Of a DNA stretch of 64,000 nt, positions 27,215-38,166 are shown piece by piece; within the stretch, counting starts at the first letter, position 1, and every line of letters begins with the position of its first letter. Position numbers and translations under genes: made by a program. The stretch is from Nocardiopsis eucommiae (GTDB lineage: Bacteria; Actinomycetota; Actinomycetes; Streptosporangiales; Streptosporangiaceae): assembly GCA_018388625.1 (NCBI GenBank), contig CP074402.1, positions 3,038,001 through 3,102,000 on the forward strand, given 5' to 3'. The notes below the pieces were generated by a model. That model ran no database searches. It was given only the letters and a program-made list of their open reading frames with translations, and was not told where the DNA came from.

Positions 27215-28390
27215 GTGTCGCCAGCACCCACCCACTCCCGCCCCGTCGAGGAACCCTCACACGACCGCGCCGTCGGCTCCCTCCTGGGCGCCGTGGCCGC
27301 CGCGGCCCTGGTCGGCACGCCCACGGGCCCGGCACAGCGCTTCGCCGCCGCGGCCACCGCCGCCTCCCCGCACGTGCCGGACGGCACCGGCCCCGAGACC
27401 CTGGCCCACCTGGTCCGCACCGCCCTGCGCGCGACCGCCTCGTCCCCGGGAACGGACCCGGTCTCCACCGCGTGGGTGCGGGCGCTGCGCTCGCTGGTCC
27501 TCACCGGAGCGGTCTCCGCCGGCGAACCCATGTTGGAGCACACCGCCAACGACGACCCGCTCGGGGCGTCCTGGCGGGCCCTGACCCGCACCCCCACCCC
27601 GCGGACGGCCCCGCCCAGGGCGCGTTCCCCTGCGCCCACCTGGTGGACGCGGTGTGGGCGGCCTACCACTCGCACGGGGACCTGGCCGCGATGTACACCG
27701 GAGCGCTGGCCGGAGCACGGTGGGGGACCTCGGCCCTGCCGCTCCAGGCCGTGCGCAGGCTCAGCGAACACACCGACCCGCACGCGCTGACCACCACCGC
27801 CCTGGTGTCCCTCAACCGCTCCCACCCCGACCGCTGGCCCCAGCTGCCCATCCGGGACCGGCCCGAACTGCGCCTGCCGCCCTTCGCCGTGCCCCACCCC
27901 TGGACCCCCAGGTCCTGCTCGGCAACCTGGACTACCTGCGCACCCGCCCGGAGGAGGTGGACGCGGCCGTCTCCCTGTGCCGCACGCACCCCGAGGACGC
28001 CCCCACCTGGCCGGTCCGGACTGGGTCCGGGTGTGGCTGCACGACACCCCGGGCCGCAACCCGAACCTCCACTTCACCCTGGACGAGGCCGCCTCAGCCG
28101 TGGCCGCGCTGCGCGCCGAGGGCAAACGGGTGCTGCTGCACTGCTGGGCGGGCGCCTCCCGCACCCCGGCGGTGGCCGCCCGCTACGCGGTCGCCACCCT
28201 GGGCGCCCCGCCCCTGGAGGCCATGGCCGCCCTCATCCCCACCGTGGGCGGGCACCTGGACAACCCCACCCTGTCCCAGGCGGTGGCCGAGCTCAGCGGC
28301 CTGGACCTGCCCGACCCGCTGACCAGGCTCTTTCCCCAGGGGCTCCCTCCGCGCCGACCGGAACTGCGGACATCCCATATCAGTGGGTGA
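27215..28390 (+). CDS. degenerate ADP-ribosylglycohydrolase fused to a dual-specificity phosphatase, three frame breaks
   Basis: The product is about 392 residues once bases are restored in C runs at 27597-27600, 27897-27900 and 28010-28014. The N-terminal two thirds follow the helical ARH pattern (AVGSLLGAVAAAALVGTPTG, LVDAVWAAYHSHGDLAAMY and GALAGARWGTSALP), but the GD-x-x-G, WTDD and D-x-DT metal ligands are absent, so hydrolase activity is unlikely. The C-terminal 120 residues are a cysteine phosphatase with the HCWAGASRTPAVAARY loop (HC-x5-R). The GTG start at 27215 is the first sensible one. It is divergent from a canonical ARH gene, which suggests a functional pair. Confidence 0.75.
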
Positions 28391-28421
28391 TAAGTTCCAC
28401 AAACCGGCCCTTTCCGGTACC

Positions 28422-28437
28422 GTTACCCTCGCGTTAC
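28422..28437 (+). promoter_or_regulatory. MtrA-like direct repeat
   Basis: GTTAC-CCTCGC-GTTAC is two GTnAC half sites in the same direction with a 6-base spacer (11 bp apart). This is the arrangement described for MtrA, the actinobacterial response regulator of cell-wall and division genes. It lies 172 bases before a RlpA-like cell-wall gene. Confidence 0.5.
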
Positions 28438-28608
28438 CCCTAGGCTCTGCGCCCGGACCCCGTGCCAAGCCACCGGCGGTCCCCGCTGTCTCCCGTGCTC
28501 GGCTCCACCCGCTTCCGGGGCCCGCACCACCCGGCGCACCGCGCCTCCCACGGCCGCCGTGCCGGGAGGTCACCGCCACGCCCCTGTTCCCGTTCGAAGG
28601 ACTGTGTT

Positions 28609-29343
28609 GTGGGCACAAACGAGCCCCAGATACCACCCGCCGACGACCATGAGGCGGCCACCGAGGCCGCACCCGTCGTCGGCCCCCGCCTGGCCGCCGC
28701 GCGCTCGCGTTCGCGCCGCAAGCGCGCCCTGGTCGTGGCCTCCGCCGCTGGTCTGACCCTGGTCGTGGGCGGCACCGCCGCCGCGGCCGTCCTCATCTCC
28801 GGTGCCGACCCGGACACCGCCACCAACGCCGCGGGCATCCCGCGGGCCCAGCCCCAGACGCTGGTCGTGGAGGAGCCCGAGGAGGACACCGCCCAGGCCG
28901 AGGACGACCAGGACCGCACCCAGGCCGCCGCGCCCCAGGCCCTGACCGCCTCCGGCTCCGACATCCGCGAGGAGCCCGAAGAGGAGGAGACCACCGCGCC
29001 CGAGGCACCCTCGGGTGAGACCGGTGGCTCCAGCGGGGGCGAGGGCACCGGAGAGGGCGGCACCTGCGAGGCCTCCTTCTACGGAGACGGCTTCCACGGC
29101 GCCACCACCGCCAGCGGGGAGACCTTCGACACCTACGGAATGACGGCCGCGCACAAGACGCTGCCGTTCGACACCATGGTGAAGGTGACCAACCCCAACA
29201 ACGGCAAGTCGGTCACGGTCCGCATCAACGACCGCGGCCCCTTCATCGCCGGACGCTGCCTGGACCTGTCCACGGCCGCCTTCGACGAGATCATCGGCAC
29301 CGGCGCCGGTGTGGGCACCGTCGCCTGGGAGGTCGTCGGGTAG
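28609..29343 (+). CDS. RlpA-like double-psi beta-barrel protein
   Basis: This 244-residue cell-envelope protein has an N-terminal basic segment and one membrane helix ([20 protein letters not shown], about residues 40-60). A long acidic linker follows, and then a C-terminal double-psi beta-barrel domain of the RlpA/septal lytic type: [38 protein letters not shown] and VRINDRGPF with the key Asp. Such proteins cut or bind peptidoglycan. The linker is rich in Glu, Thr and Gly. GTG 28609 is chosen because GAAGGA lies upstream. An MtrA-like site is located further up. Confidence 0.85.
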   Translation: MGTNEPQIPPADDHEAATEAAPVVGPRLAAARSRSRRKRALVVASAAGLTLVVGGTAAAAVLISGADPDTATNAAGIPRAQPQTLVVEEPEEDTAQAEDDQDRTQAAAPQALTASGSDIREEPEEEETTAPEAPSGETGGSSGGEGTGEGGTCEASFYGDGFHGATTASGETFDTYGMTAAHKTLPFDTMVKVTNPNNGKSVTVRINDRGPFIAGRCLDLSTAAFDEIIGTGAGVGTVAWEVVG

Positions 29344-29367
29344 GCCCACACCCCCGACGGCACGTCC

Positions 29368-29402
29368 GGCGCGCCCCGCACCCCACCGGTGCGGGGCGCG
29401 CC
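29368..29402 (+). terminator. terminator after the RlpA-like gene
   Basis: GGCGCGCCCCGCACC (29368-29382) and GGTGCGGGGCGCGCC (29388-29402) form a perfect 15-bp stem with a 5-base loop. Confidence 0.8.
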
Positions 29403-29607
29403 GCCGTCTTCACCCCCGACACCCCGCTGACCTGGGCCGACCAACCCCCACACATCGTCGACCCCGCGTAGACTCCCCCACCGGGGCCACCACACGCCCC
29501 ACCCCAGGCCGCCCACCAGCGAGCACGGGGCCCCGCACGTCGCCACGGCATGGCACAATCCCCACCACCCACACCGCAGGCACCACAACACCAAGGGGAG
29601 TCGGGCG

Positions 29608-32600
29608 TTGTTCCGCACCACCACCGGCTGGGTCGTCTCGCCCACCGACCTCGTCGACACACTGGAGTGCGACCACCGCAGCGCCCTCAAGAGCGCGCTC
29701 GCCGCCCACGTGCCCGGCGCACCCCACCCCGAAGAGGTCGACGCCCTGGTCGCCCACCACGGCGACCTCCACGAGAAGGCCGAACTCGACCGCCTCACCG
29801 CCCTGTTCGGCGACGACCTCGTACGCGTGGAACCCCCACCGCCGACGACCACTCCCTGGCCCAGGCCGCCCGAGCCACCGCCGAGGCCATGGCCGCCGGA
29901 GCCCCCGTCATCTACCAGGCCTCCTTCCACCACCCCTCACCGACACCGTCGCCTTCCACGGACGCGCCGACTTCCTCATCCGCTCCGACCTGGACCCCGC
30001 CACCGGCCACCCCCGCCCCGACGCCACCACCCCCACACCTACGAACCCTGGGACACCAAACTCGCCCGCCGACCCGGACCCGCCGCCGTGGTCCAGCTCG
30101 CCGCCTACGCCCAGGCAGTGACCGTCCTGCACGGCCACGCCCCCCAGCACATGCACCTGCTCACCGGCGACCAGCACACCCACACGCTGCCCACCGCCGA
30201 GTTCACCCCCATCCTCACCACCATCACCGAACGCCTCCTGGCCCACCTGGCCACCGAACCCGCCCTGCCCGCCCCCACCTGGGGCCAGCCCCGCCCCGCC
30301 TGCGAGGGCTGCGGCTACAACACCTGGTGCTCCCAAGGCCGCACCGCCGCCCGTCACCTGTCCCTGGTCGCCGGGCTGCGCACCGACCAGGCCACCAAAC
30401 TCAGCGACGCGGGCCTGGACACCATCGACGCCCTGGCCTGCGCACCCGACGACGCCCGCCCCACCACCCTGCCGCGCCGCTCCTTCGACCAACTGCGCGC
30501 CCAGGCCGCCCTCCAGGTCCGCCAGGACACCACCCGCACCCCCGCCAACCCCCAGGGCACCGTCACCGCCGAGGTGTTCTCACCCGAGGGCCTGGCCACC
30601 CTGCCCGCCCCCAGCCCCGGCGACGTCTTCTTCGACATGGAGGGCTACCCCTACCACTCCCGCCAGGGCGAACGCGGCCTGGAGTACCTGTTCGGCGCCA
30701 CCACCGAGGACACCGACGGACACGAGACCTTCCACGCCTTCTGGGCCCACGACCGCGCCCAGGAGAAGCAGGCCCTGGAGGACTTCGTCGACTTCGTCAC
30801 CGCGCGGGTCGACGCCGACGAGAACGCGCACGTCTACCACTACGCCTCCTACGAGGTGGACCGGCTCAAACACCTGAGCGCGGAGTTCGACACCCGCGAG
30901 GAGGAGGTCGACCGGCTCCTGCGCGAGAACCGGCTCGTGGACCTGTTCACCGTGGTCCGCAAGAGCCTGCGCGTGTCCCAGCGCTCCTACTCCATCAAGT
31001 ACCTCGAACCCCTCTACCTGGACTCCTCCCGCGACGGCGGCGTCACCACCGCGGCCTCCAGCATCGACGCCTACGCCGCCTACCTGGCCGCGCACGAGGC
31101 CGGAGACACCGCCGAGGCCGACCGGATCCTGGCCGACATCGCCGCCTACAACCGCGACGACTGCCACTCCACCGCCCGCCTGCGCGACTGGCTGGAGGGC
31201 CACCGCACCGCACAGGGCATCACCGACCGGCCCCTCATCCAGTTCGAACTCACCGAGGAGGAGGCCGAGCGCGCCCGCAAACGCGCGGAGAAGGCCGCCC
31301 GCCACGCCGCCCTGACCCAACCCCTCCTCGAACACGTGCCCTCCGACCCCGACGAGCGCACCCCGCAGGACCAGCCCCGCGCCTCCCTGGCCGCCCTGGT
31401 CGGCTACTACCAGCGCGAGAACACCCCGCCCTGGCGCGAACACTTCCAACGCCAGAGCGCACCCCTGCAGGACCTGGAGACCGACAGCAACTGCGCGGTG
31501 CCCTGGCAGGTGCACGTGGGGGAGTGGGAGGAGCCCACCGGCAGGCGCACCAAGGCCCGGCGCGAGGTGTCCATGCGCCTGGACCGCGCCCACCCCAACC
31601 CCTTCACCACCGGAGAGAGCGTCCACCTGCTCCACCCCGGAGCCCCCGGCCAGGCCGCCACCACCCACCCCGCCACCGTCACCCGCGCCGAACCCGACGC
31701 CCTGACCCTGGTGGAGACCGCCCACCCCGACGAGACCGTCTCCCGCGCCCCCGTCGCGGCCCTGCCCGGCTCCCCGGTGGACCCCAAACCCAAGGACGGC
31801 GCCCTGGAGAGCGTGGCCCACACCGCCGTGGCGGGCCTGCCCGAGTGGCCCCACCACCCCGGACTGGACGTCCTGCGCCGCCTGCCCCCGCGCCTGCACC
31901 CCCGGGCCCGCTGCCCGCCCCCGACCAGGGCGACCTCATCAGCGCCGCCATCACCGCCGTCGACCGCCTGGACCACTCCTACCTCGCCGTCCAGGGACCG
32001 CCCGGCGCCGGCAAGACCTACCTGGCCGCCCAACTCATCACCCACCTGATCAAGGAGGGCCGCAGCGTCGGAGTGTGCTCCACCGGGCACAAGGCCGTGG
32101 AGAACGTCATGGCCGCCGCCCTGCGCGCCGCCGACCAGCAGGGCCTGGAAGTGGCCGCCGCCAAACGCCCGCGCGGCGGCCGGAAGGACCCCGACGCCCC
32201 CTGGGAACAGCCCTCCAGCCAGAAGGTCCTGGCCAACTGGCGCGCCAAACGCGCCGCCCAAGGCCAACCCGTCCTCATCGGCGGCACCGCCTGGGGCCTG
32301 TCCGGCGCCGACACCATCGCTGACCCGCTCGACGTGCTCATCATCGACGAGGCCGGACAGTTCGCCCTGGCCGACACCCTCGCGGTGTCCGCCTCGGCCC
32401 ACAACCTCGTCCTGCTCGGCGACCCCCAACAACTGCCCCAGGTCGTCCAGGGAGTGCACACCGAGGGCGCCGACGCCTCCGCCCTGCAACACCTCATGGG
32501 CGCGGACGCCATCATCGACCCCGCCCTGGGCTACTTCCTCGACCAGACCCGCCGCATGCACCCCCACGTGTGCGCGCCCGTCTCCGACCTGTCCTACCAG

Positions 32601-33191
32601 GGCCGCCTCCAGGCCCACCCCTCCACCGCCCACCGCACCCTGGGCACCCCCACCGCCCCCAGCGACCTCACCCCGGGCGTGTACACCCTGCCCGTCCACC
32701 ACACCGGCCGCACCACCCACAGCCCCGAGGAGGTCGAGGCGGTGGTGGCCGCCGCCCGCCACCTGGTCACCGAACGGGTCACCACCGACCCCGACCAGGG
32801 CCCCCGCCCCCTCACCGGCCACGACATCCTCGTCGTGGCCCCCTACAACCTCCAGGTGCGCACCCTGCGCCAGGCCCTGGCCCACGCCCAACACGACACC
32901 CCCGCCCTGGAGGGCGTCCGCGTGGGCACGGTCGACAAGTTCCAGGGCCAGGAGGCCGCCGCCGTCCTGTGCTCGATGACCACCTCCGACGCCGCCGAGA
33001 CCAGCCGCGGCCCCTCCTTCGTCCTGGACCGCAACCGGCTCAACGTCGCCCTCTCCCGAGCCCAGGTCCTGGCCCTGGTGGTGCACTCACCCGACCTGCT
33101 CACCACCGCCCCGCGCACCATCGACGAACTCCGCCTGCTGGCCGCCTTCACCGGACTGGTCGGCGCCGCCCGACCCTGGCCCCAACAGTGA
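29608..33191 (+). CDS. TM0106-family RecB-like nuclease fused to SF1 helicase, four frame breaks
   Basis: This nucleic-acid enzyme is about 1195 residues after restoring bases at 29833-29837, 29933-29936, 30030-30034 and near 31904. The N-terminal TM0106-type nuclease part shows FHGRADFLIR, EPWDTKLARR and PACEGCGYNTWC, whose cysteines may hold a metal cluster; a second part has VFFDMEGYPYH and YNRDDCHSTARL, like an RNase H-fold exonuclease. The C-terminal third is an SF1 Upf1/DNA2-like helicase: QGPPGAGKTYLAAQ, LIIDEAGQFALAD, LLGDPQQLPQV and VDKFQGQEA with SRAQ at the end. TTG 29608 is used because AGGGGAG lies 7 bases upstream. The role is probably DNA repair; a defence role is possible. Confidence 0.85.
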
Positions 33192-33519
33192 CTCCCTCAC
33201 CATGAGAACCACCCCATACGCCGACGCCCCAGGGTTTCGGACACCCCCCAGGTGGAGTACGTTTTAGGGAGCACACCACGCCCGACCCGCGAGCGCCCAG
33301 CGCCTCGCGAGCGCTGGCCACGGCGTGCGCCACGAGGGAGTGTTCCGCGGATGCTTTGCCAGGCTCCTCCGAGCCCGCGCCCACCGGGTCGCGCGGCACG
33401 GCCACGGCCAGCCCGGCCTCGCCCCCGCACCGGTGAACACGACCCAGCCCACCCCCACACCCGCTGGTGGGCCACGCCGCCCCGGCCCGCCACCGTTCTC
33501 GAAAGGCACCACGGCCCCC
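33192..33519. other. intergenic, no gene seen
   Basis: This 328-base gap follows the nuclease-helicase gene. It is GC-rich and holds short repeats such as GCGCCCAGCGCCTCGCGAGCGCTGG, quoted here only as a location near 33295-33320, that could fold. No frame in it has a convincing ribosome site or protein-like composition. Confidence 0.4.
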
Positions 33520-33843
33520 GTGTCTGAACGTCCCTCCTCCTCCGGCGGTGGCCGCAACACCCGCCACCCCACCGGCATCCGTGTCGTCGTCATCGTCCTG
33601 GCGCTGCTCGCGCTGGCCCTGGGCCCCTTCGGCTACCTGATGGGCGTCGACGCCGACTCCCACGCCGGTTCGGCCGCCGAGTGGTTCACCCTGGCCTTCG
33701 GCGCGGCCGTGGGCCTGCCCTTCCTGGCCGCGGCCGTGGCCACCGTGGCGGGGGACCGCAGGGCCGCCCTGTGGTCGCTGGCGCTGCTGATCTGGCCCGT
33801 GGTGTTCGTCGTGGTCATCCACCTGGCCGGTCTGGCCGGGTAG
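33520..33843 (+). CDS. small membrane protein
   Basis: This protein of about 107 residues has two or three hydrophobic helices (RVVVIVLALLALALGPFG, AVGLPFLAAAVATVAG and ALLIWPVVFVVVIHLAGLA). A serine-rich cytosolic N-terminus starts at GTG 33520, with GAAAGG at 33501-33506. It is followed after 10 bases by a second membrane protein on the same strand, so the two are probably co-transcribed. No family is recognised. Confidence 0.6.
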   Translation: MSERPSSSGGGRNTRHPTGIRVVVIVLALLALALGPFGYLMGVDADSHAGSAAEWFTLAFGAAVGLPFLAAAVATVAGDRRAALWSLALLIWPVVFVVVIHLAGLAG

Positions 33844-33853
33844 GCTCCCGGGG

Positions 33854-34384
33854 GTGTCACCCAAGAAACGCAACCGCCGCAAGCCCGCCCAGGGGTCGTC
33901 CGAGCAGAACCCGACCCCCGAGGCGGGCCGTGTCGAACCCGGGCACACCCCGGACAAGCGCCCCGTGAGCCGGACCCCCGTCACGGTCGCGGACCCGCCC
34001 GACCGCAGGATCACCGCCCTGTGGGTCCTGCTGTGGTCGCTGTGGGCCCTGGGCAGCCCGCTGGCCCTGCTCGCCCTGCTCCTGGCCGGGCTCAACGCCT
34101 TCGACATGACCGCCGACCCGATCGACCCCGGCGCGGTGCCCGACCCGGGGCTGCTCGCCGAGCAGGAGGCCCAGGCGGTGCGCGCCATCGGCACCGCCCT
34201 GATCTGGTTCCTGGTCATGGCCTGGGTCGTCCCGGCCGTGGGAGCGATCACCGCCGCCGTGCTGCGCCGTAGGATGGCGGCGATCTCCTTCACCGTCGCG
34301 CTGGCCCTGTCGGTGGGGCTGCTCCTGCTCACCGTCTCCCCGGTCGAGCTGTGGGGAGCGCTTACCACCCACCTGTTCGGCTGA
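33854..34384 (+). CDS. membrane protein of unknown function
   Basis: This 176-residue protein has a basic, unfolded N-terminus (KKRNRRKPAQGSSEQN) and three to four hydrophobic helices between about residues 55 and 170 (LWVLLWSLWALGSPLALLAL, FLVMAWVVPAVGAITAAVL and SFTVALALSVGLLLLT). It begins 10 bases after the preceding small membrane protein gene. No transporter or enzyme motif can be seen. Confidence 0.62.
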   Translation: MSPKKRNRRKPAQGSSEQNPTPEAGRVEPGHTPDKRPVSRTPVTVADPPDRRITALWVLLWSLWALGSPLALLALLLAGLNAFDMTADPIDPGAVPDPGLLAEQEAQAVRAIGTALIWFLVMAWVVPAVGAITAAVLRRRMAAISFTVALALSVGLLLLTVSPVELWGALTTHLFG

Positions 34385-34442
34385 CACCCCTTGCCCGCAC
34401 GCCCGCCCCGCCTGCCACCTCCGGGCCCCCACCCGGGCCACA

Positions 34443-35689
34443 ATGGAACCCGTGGACACCACCGACCCCTCCCTGACACCCGAGCCCCGGGCCGAGATCG
34501 CCCTGCCCTCCACCGTGCGCTCGCGCCTGGAGCACCTGGACCAGAGCGTCCTGGTGGACACCCGCGCCCTGGAACGGGTGCGTGAGCGCTTCGACACCGA
34601 GCAGGCGCACACCCTGGGCCGGTACCTGACCAACGCCCAGTCCCCGGCCACCCTGCGCGCCTACCGCGCCGACTGGACCTCCTTCGGCGCCTGGTGCCTG
34701 ACCGAACAGCGCACCTCCCTGCCCGCCGACCCCGTGGACGTGGCCGTCTACCTCGCCGCCTGCGCCGAGCAACGGGGTGAGGACGGCACCACCTGGGCGT
34801 TCTCGCCCTCCACTCTGGAGCGCCGCTCGGCCGCCATCGCCGCCGTGCACGGCGCCCACGGTCTGGACTCGCCCACCCGCGCCGAGGTGGTCAGGATGAC
34901 CCTGCGCGGCATCCGCCGCACCCGCAGGGCCCGCCCGCGCCGTAAGGCCCCCGTGGTGCTGAGCACCCTGGAGTCGATGCTGGCGGTGCGCCCGGCCGAA
35001 GGCCATCCCGGGGAGTGGCCCGCAGGCGCGACGCCGTGCTGCTGCTCACCGGCTTCGCCGGGGCGCTGCGCCGCTCGGAGCTGGCCGGGCTGAGCTTCGA
35101 CGACCTGGAGCTGCGCACCGACGCCGCCTCCGGGGCGCCCACCCTGGTGGCGTCACTGTGGGCGACCAAGACCGACCAGGAGGGCCGGGCCCACCAACGG
35201 GTGGCGCTGCCCCGGGGCCGTCACCGCCTGACCTGCCCGGTGTGCGCGGTGGCCGACTGGTCGGCGCTGGTGGTGGTGCACCGCGACGGGGGAGCGGAGG
35301 CGGTGCGCGCCTGGCTCGAACGTCCCCGGGCCCCCGAGGCCGCCCCCGCCCACTCCTGCCAGGACCTGACCCGTCTGGAGCTGGCCGACGGCACCGGGCG
35401 GCCGCTGCTGCCCGCCGTGGACCGGCACGGACGTGTGGCGGACAGGGCCATGACCCCCAAGTCCGTGGGCAACCTGGTCAAACGCTACGCCGAACGGGCC
35501 GGGCTGGACCCCGACGACTTCGGCGGTCACTCCCTCAGAGCCGGGTTCGCCACCCAGGCCGCGCTGGGCGGGGCCAACGACCGCGAGATCATGCGGCAGG
35601 GACGGTGGACCAACGCCCAGACCGTCCACGACTACATCCGCACCGCCAACCCACTGGAGGACAACGCGGTCACCCGACTGGGCCTGTGA
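34443..35689 (+). CDS. tyrosine recombinase/integrase, one frame break
   Basis: This site-specific recombinase is about 415 residues after restoring one base near 35017-35021. The N-terminal SAM-like DNA-binding domain has AQSPATLRAYRADWTSFGAW. The catalytic part shows the first Arg in FAGALRRSELAGLSFDD, GGHSLRAGFATQAA with the His-x-x-Arg pair, and GRWTNAQTVHDYIR with the nucleophile tyrosine; the usual second His is replaced by Trp. The length suits an integrase of a genomic element. I see no attachment site or excisionase next to it, so its element, if any, is not delimited here. Confidence 0.85.
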
Positions 35690-35841
35690 GCCCACCCAGG
35701 GCGTGTGAGCTGCGACTCAACGGACACCCGCTCATCTCGAAACACCAACAAACCCACCAGCAACGCCAGATACAACCCGTTAAAGTGCGATCCTTCCCTG
35801 ATGAGACATTAGGTTGGTTGCGTGAGAAAGGGGACGGTCCC

Positions 35842-37499
35842 ATGGTCGACGAGTTTCGCGCGGCATTCCAAGAACTGATCGACGCCTCCGTCGCCACCGA
35901 CCCCCAACAGTTCCCACCCGCCGTCCACAAGGTCTACCTCCTCGCCTCCCAGATCCCCGCCTCCGAACGGGAACTGGCCCTGGAGGCCCTCACCCCGCTC
36001 CTGTCCGGAGACCACGCGGCCCCCGGCATCATCGCCGACCTGTCCGTCGTCGCCGGAGCCCTGGTCGAGATGGGCACCGACCCCGGCCCCGCGGGCGTCG
36101 AGATCCTGCACCGCCTGCGCACCATGGGCAGGGGCGCCATCGTCTTCGTCCGCGCCTGGGAACGCACCGGCGGCGGCCCCCGCCCGACCCCGACGCCGTC
36201 ACCGCCGACGCCGAAGCACGCGTGGCCGCCGACCTGGGCCCCGACGCCCCCGCCGCCACCATGTGCTGGTGGACCATCCGCCGCCACGGCCTGGCCGCCC
36301 GCACCATGCTGGGGAGCCCAGCGTCCGCGCCCACACCCGGAACGACCCCTCCACACACACCGAACTCGTCGCCATCGCCCACCAGCTCAGCGACCACCTC
36401 GACGAGTTCGACGAGGTCCGCGCCCTGCTGCGCATGGCCGAGACCTCCTCCGCCCTGGTCATGGACCGCGCCTCCGGCCGCGCCTTCCGCGTCCGCTTCG
36501 ACGGCGTCAGCGACAACTTCCAACTCCACACCCTGCTCGCGGACGCCCTCATCGGCCCCCACGGCCAGGGACTGCCCGGAGACGCCCCCGACCCGCGCTG
36601 GACCGCCTCCTTCCGCGACGGCCCCGTCGACCCGGCCGCCCAGACCGTGTGGGGCTGGTGGAACCTCGTCGCCCACGACGGCGCCTGGGTCTGGAACGAG
36701 GGCGTACCCGCCGAGATCCCCACCATCGACGGCGAACACGTCCTGGTCCTGGACGAACAGCCCTACCCGCGCTCCTGGAACGCCGGACGCCGCCTGCCCC
36801 ACGTACGCGCCTGGCTGGAGGTGGACTCCGAACTCGACACCGAGGAGGCCTCCCTGTGGTGGAAGCGGGTGGCCCCGGCCGAACCCGCCATCCCCGACCC
36901 CGACGCCCAGGACCACACGCCCCTGCCCGAACCCGTGGTCCTGCACACCCCCGCCTCCGAGGCCCAGCGCGTACGCGGTTTCGTCCCCCAGGTCAGCACC
37001 GAGGACGATGACCACCGCGACCCGGTCGAGGAACCCGCCGCGCCCGACCTCGCGACCGGGAGCACCACCGGACTCGTGGACGCTCCACCACGCTCGACCG
37101 CACTGCCCACCACCGGACACGGAGACGGCACCGCTCCCGTCGACGCCCTGCCCGACCGGCCCGCGCCGTCCGTCGAGCCCTGGGAGCCCGACCTCATCGA
37201 CGCCGACGACGACGGCAGCGGCCCGCACCACCCCGAACAACGGGGAGCGCCGACCCGGACCCGCGTGAGGACGACCGCGCCCCACGGACGCACGCGCGCT
37301 CCGGCGCCCCCGCGACGGAGGGCGTGGCCGACCAGCCCGAGGAGGGGGAGCGGGCCGCTCCCTCGACCGCCGTCCCGGCCGGGCCGGGGAGCGGGACCGG
37401 GCCCCCGGGGCCGCGCCTGCCGCGACCACCCCCACCGGGCTGCCCCGCATGCCGCGCGGAGTCTCCCAGAGCTCGGGCTGGGGTCCGGCCTGGCGCTGA
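35842..37499 (+). CDS. large protein of unknown function, four frame breaks
   Basis: The reconstructed product is about 553 residues, joining frames with lost bases near 36183, 36312, 37240 and 37410. The N-terminal 120 residues are helical and acidic (RAAFQELIDASVATDPQ and VHKVYLLASQIPASEREL). A middle domain holds MCWWTIRRHGLAARTML and RASGRAFRVRFDGVSDNFQ, followed by RDGPVDPAAQTVWGWWNLVA and EGVPAEIPTIDGEHVLVLDE. The tail is disordered and acidic/proline-rich, ending PRMPRGVSQSSGWGPAW. No signal peptide or membrane helix is present. I do not recognise the family. ATG 35842 has AAAGGGGAC upstream. Confidence 0.6.
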
Positions 37500-37536
37500 G
37501 AGCGCCCCAGGGGACCGCGTACCACGCAGCGACGCC

Positions 37537-37572
37537 GTGGGGCCCGGGAGAGCACGCTCTCCCGGGCCCCAC
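37537..37572. terminator. bidirectional terminator
   Basis: GTGGGGCCCGGGAGAG (37537-37552) pairs perfectly over 16 bp with 37557-37572, between two converging genes. Confidence 0.85.
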
Positions 37573-37596
37573 CGTGTTCAGGGGCGGCCGCGGCCC

Positions 37597-38139
37597 TCAG
37601 GCGTCCTCCAGACGGTGTCGGGGCTCGTGGTGGGCCGGGACCGGCTCGGAGCGGGTCGCGCTGGAGCGAGGCCGACCGTCTCCCTCGCCCTCGTCGTAGA
37701 GGCCCTCGAAGTACTCCTCCTTGGTGGGACCGTCCTCGTCGTCGCGGACCCAGCGGGCGCCGACGAACACCGGAGCCGCCAACACCAGCGCCAGGGGCAC
37801 GAACACACCCAGGGGCAGCAGCGTCAGGGCGCCCTCCACACCGGGAAGGACCGGCAGCCGCTCCAGCAGGTGCATGCGCACCAGGGCGGCGGCGGTCGCG
37901 CCGCCCAGGACCAGGGCGGCGGAGAAGGGCAGCATCGGGGTCAGGCGCGGTGGAACCGCGACCAGGGCCACCAGCAGGCCCACGCCCACCAGTCCGGCCA
38001 GCGCCACGGGGCCGGTGCCCTGCAGCGCGCTGGCCTGCACCGCGTTCAGGCCCCGCAGGTGAGCGAACGCCCATCCAGTCACCAGAAGTAGGACCGGGCC
38101 CAACAACAGGCCCGACAGGAAGCCGACGAAATGTCGCAC
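37597..38139 (-). CDS. four-helix membrane protein
   Basis: This 180-residue protein has four hydrophobic helices: FLSGLLLGPVLLLVTGWAF, VALAGLVGVGLLVALVAVP, MLPFSAALVLGGATAAALV and LPLGVFVPLALVLAAPVFVG. An acidic cytosolic tail (RDDEDGPTKEEYFEGLYDEG) and a disordered end follow. GTG 38137-38139 is chosen for its GAGAGGAG site. It resembles small actinobacterial membrane proteins often found near transport genes; the function is unknown. Two tandem 17-bp repeats lie just upstream in the promoter region. Confidence 0.68.
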   Translation of the reverse strand: MRHFVGFLSGLLLGPVLLLVTGWAFAHLRGLNAVQASALQGTGPVALAGLVGVGLLVALVAVPPRLTPMLPFSAALVLGGATAAALVRMHLLERLPVLPGVEGALTLLPLGVFVPLALVLAAPVFVGARWVRDDEDGPTKEEYFEGLYDEGEGDGRPRSSATRSEPVPAHHEPRHRLEDA

Positions 38140-38166
38140 GGGGGTGCTCCTCTCAGGGGTTGCGCA

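Noticed and set aside
28391..28608. A c-di-AMP (ydaO) riboswitch before the RlpA-like gene
   Set aside because: Such riboswitches are frequent before cell-wall genes in actinomycetes, but the leader here is short and lacks the conserved purine-rich core; only the GTTAC direct repeat stands out.
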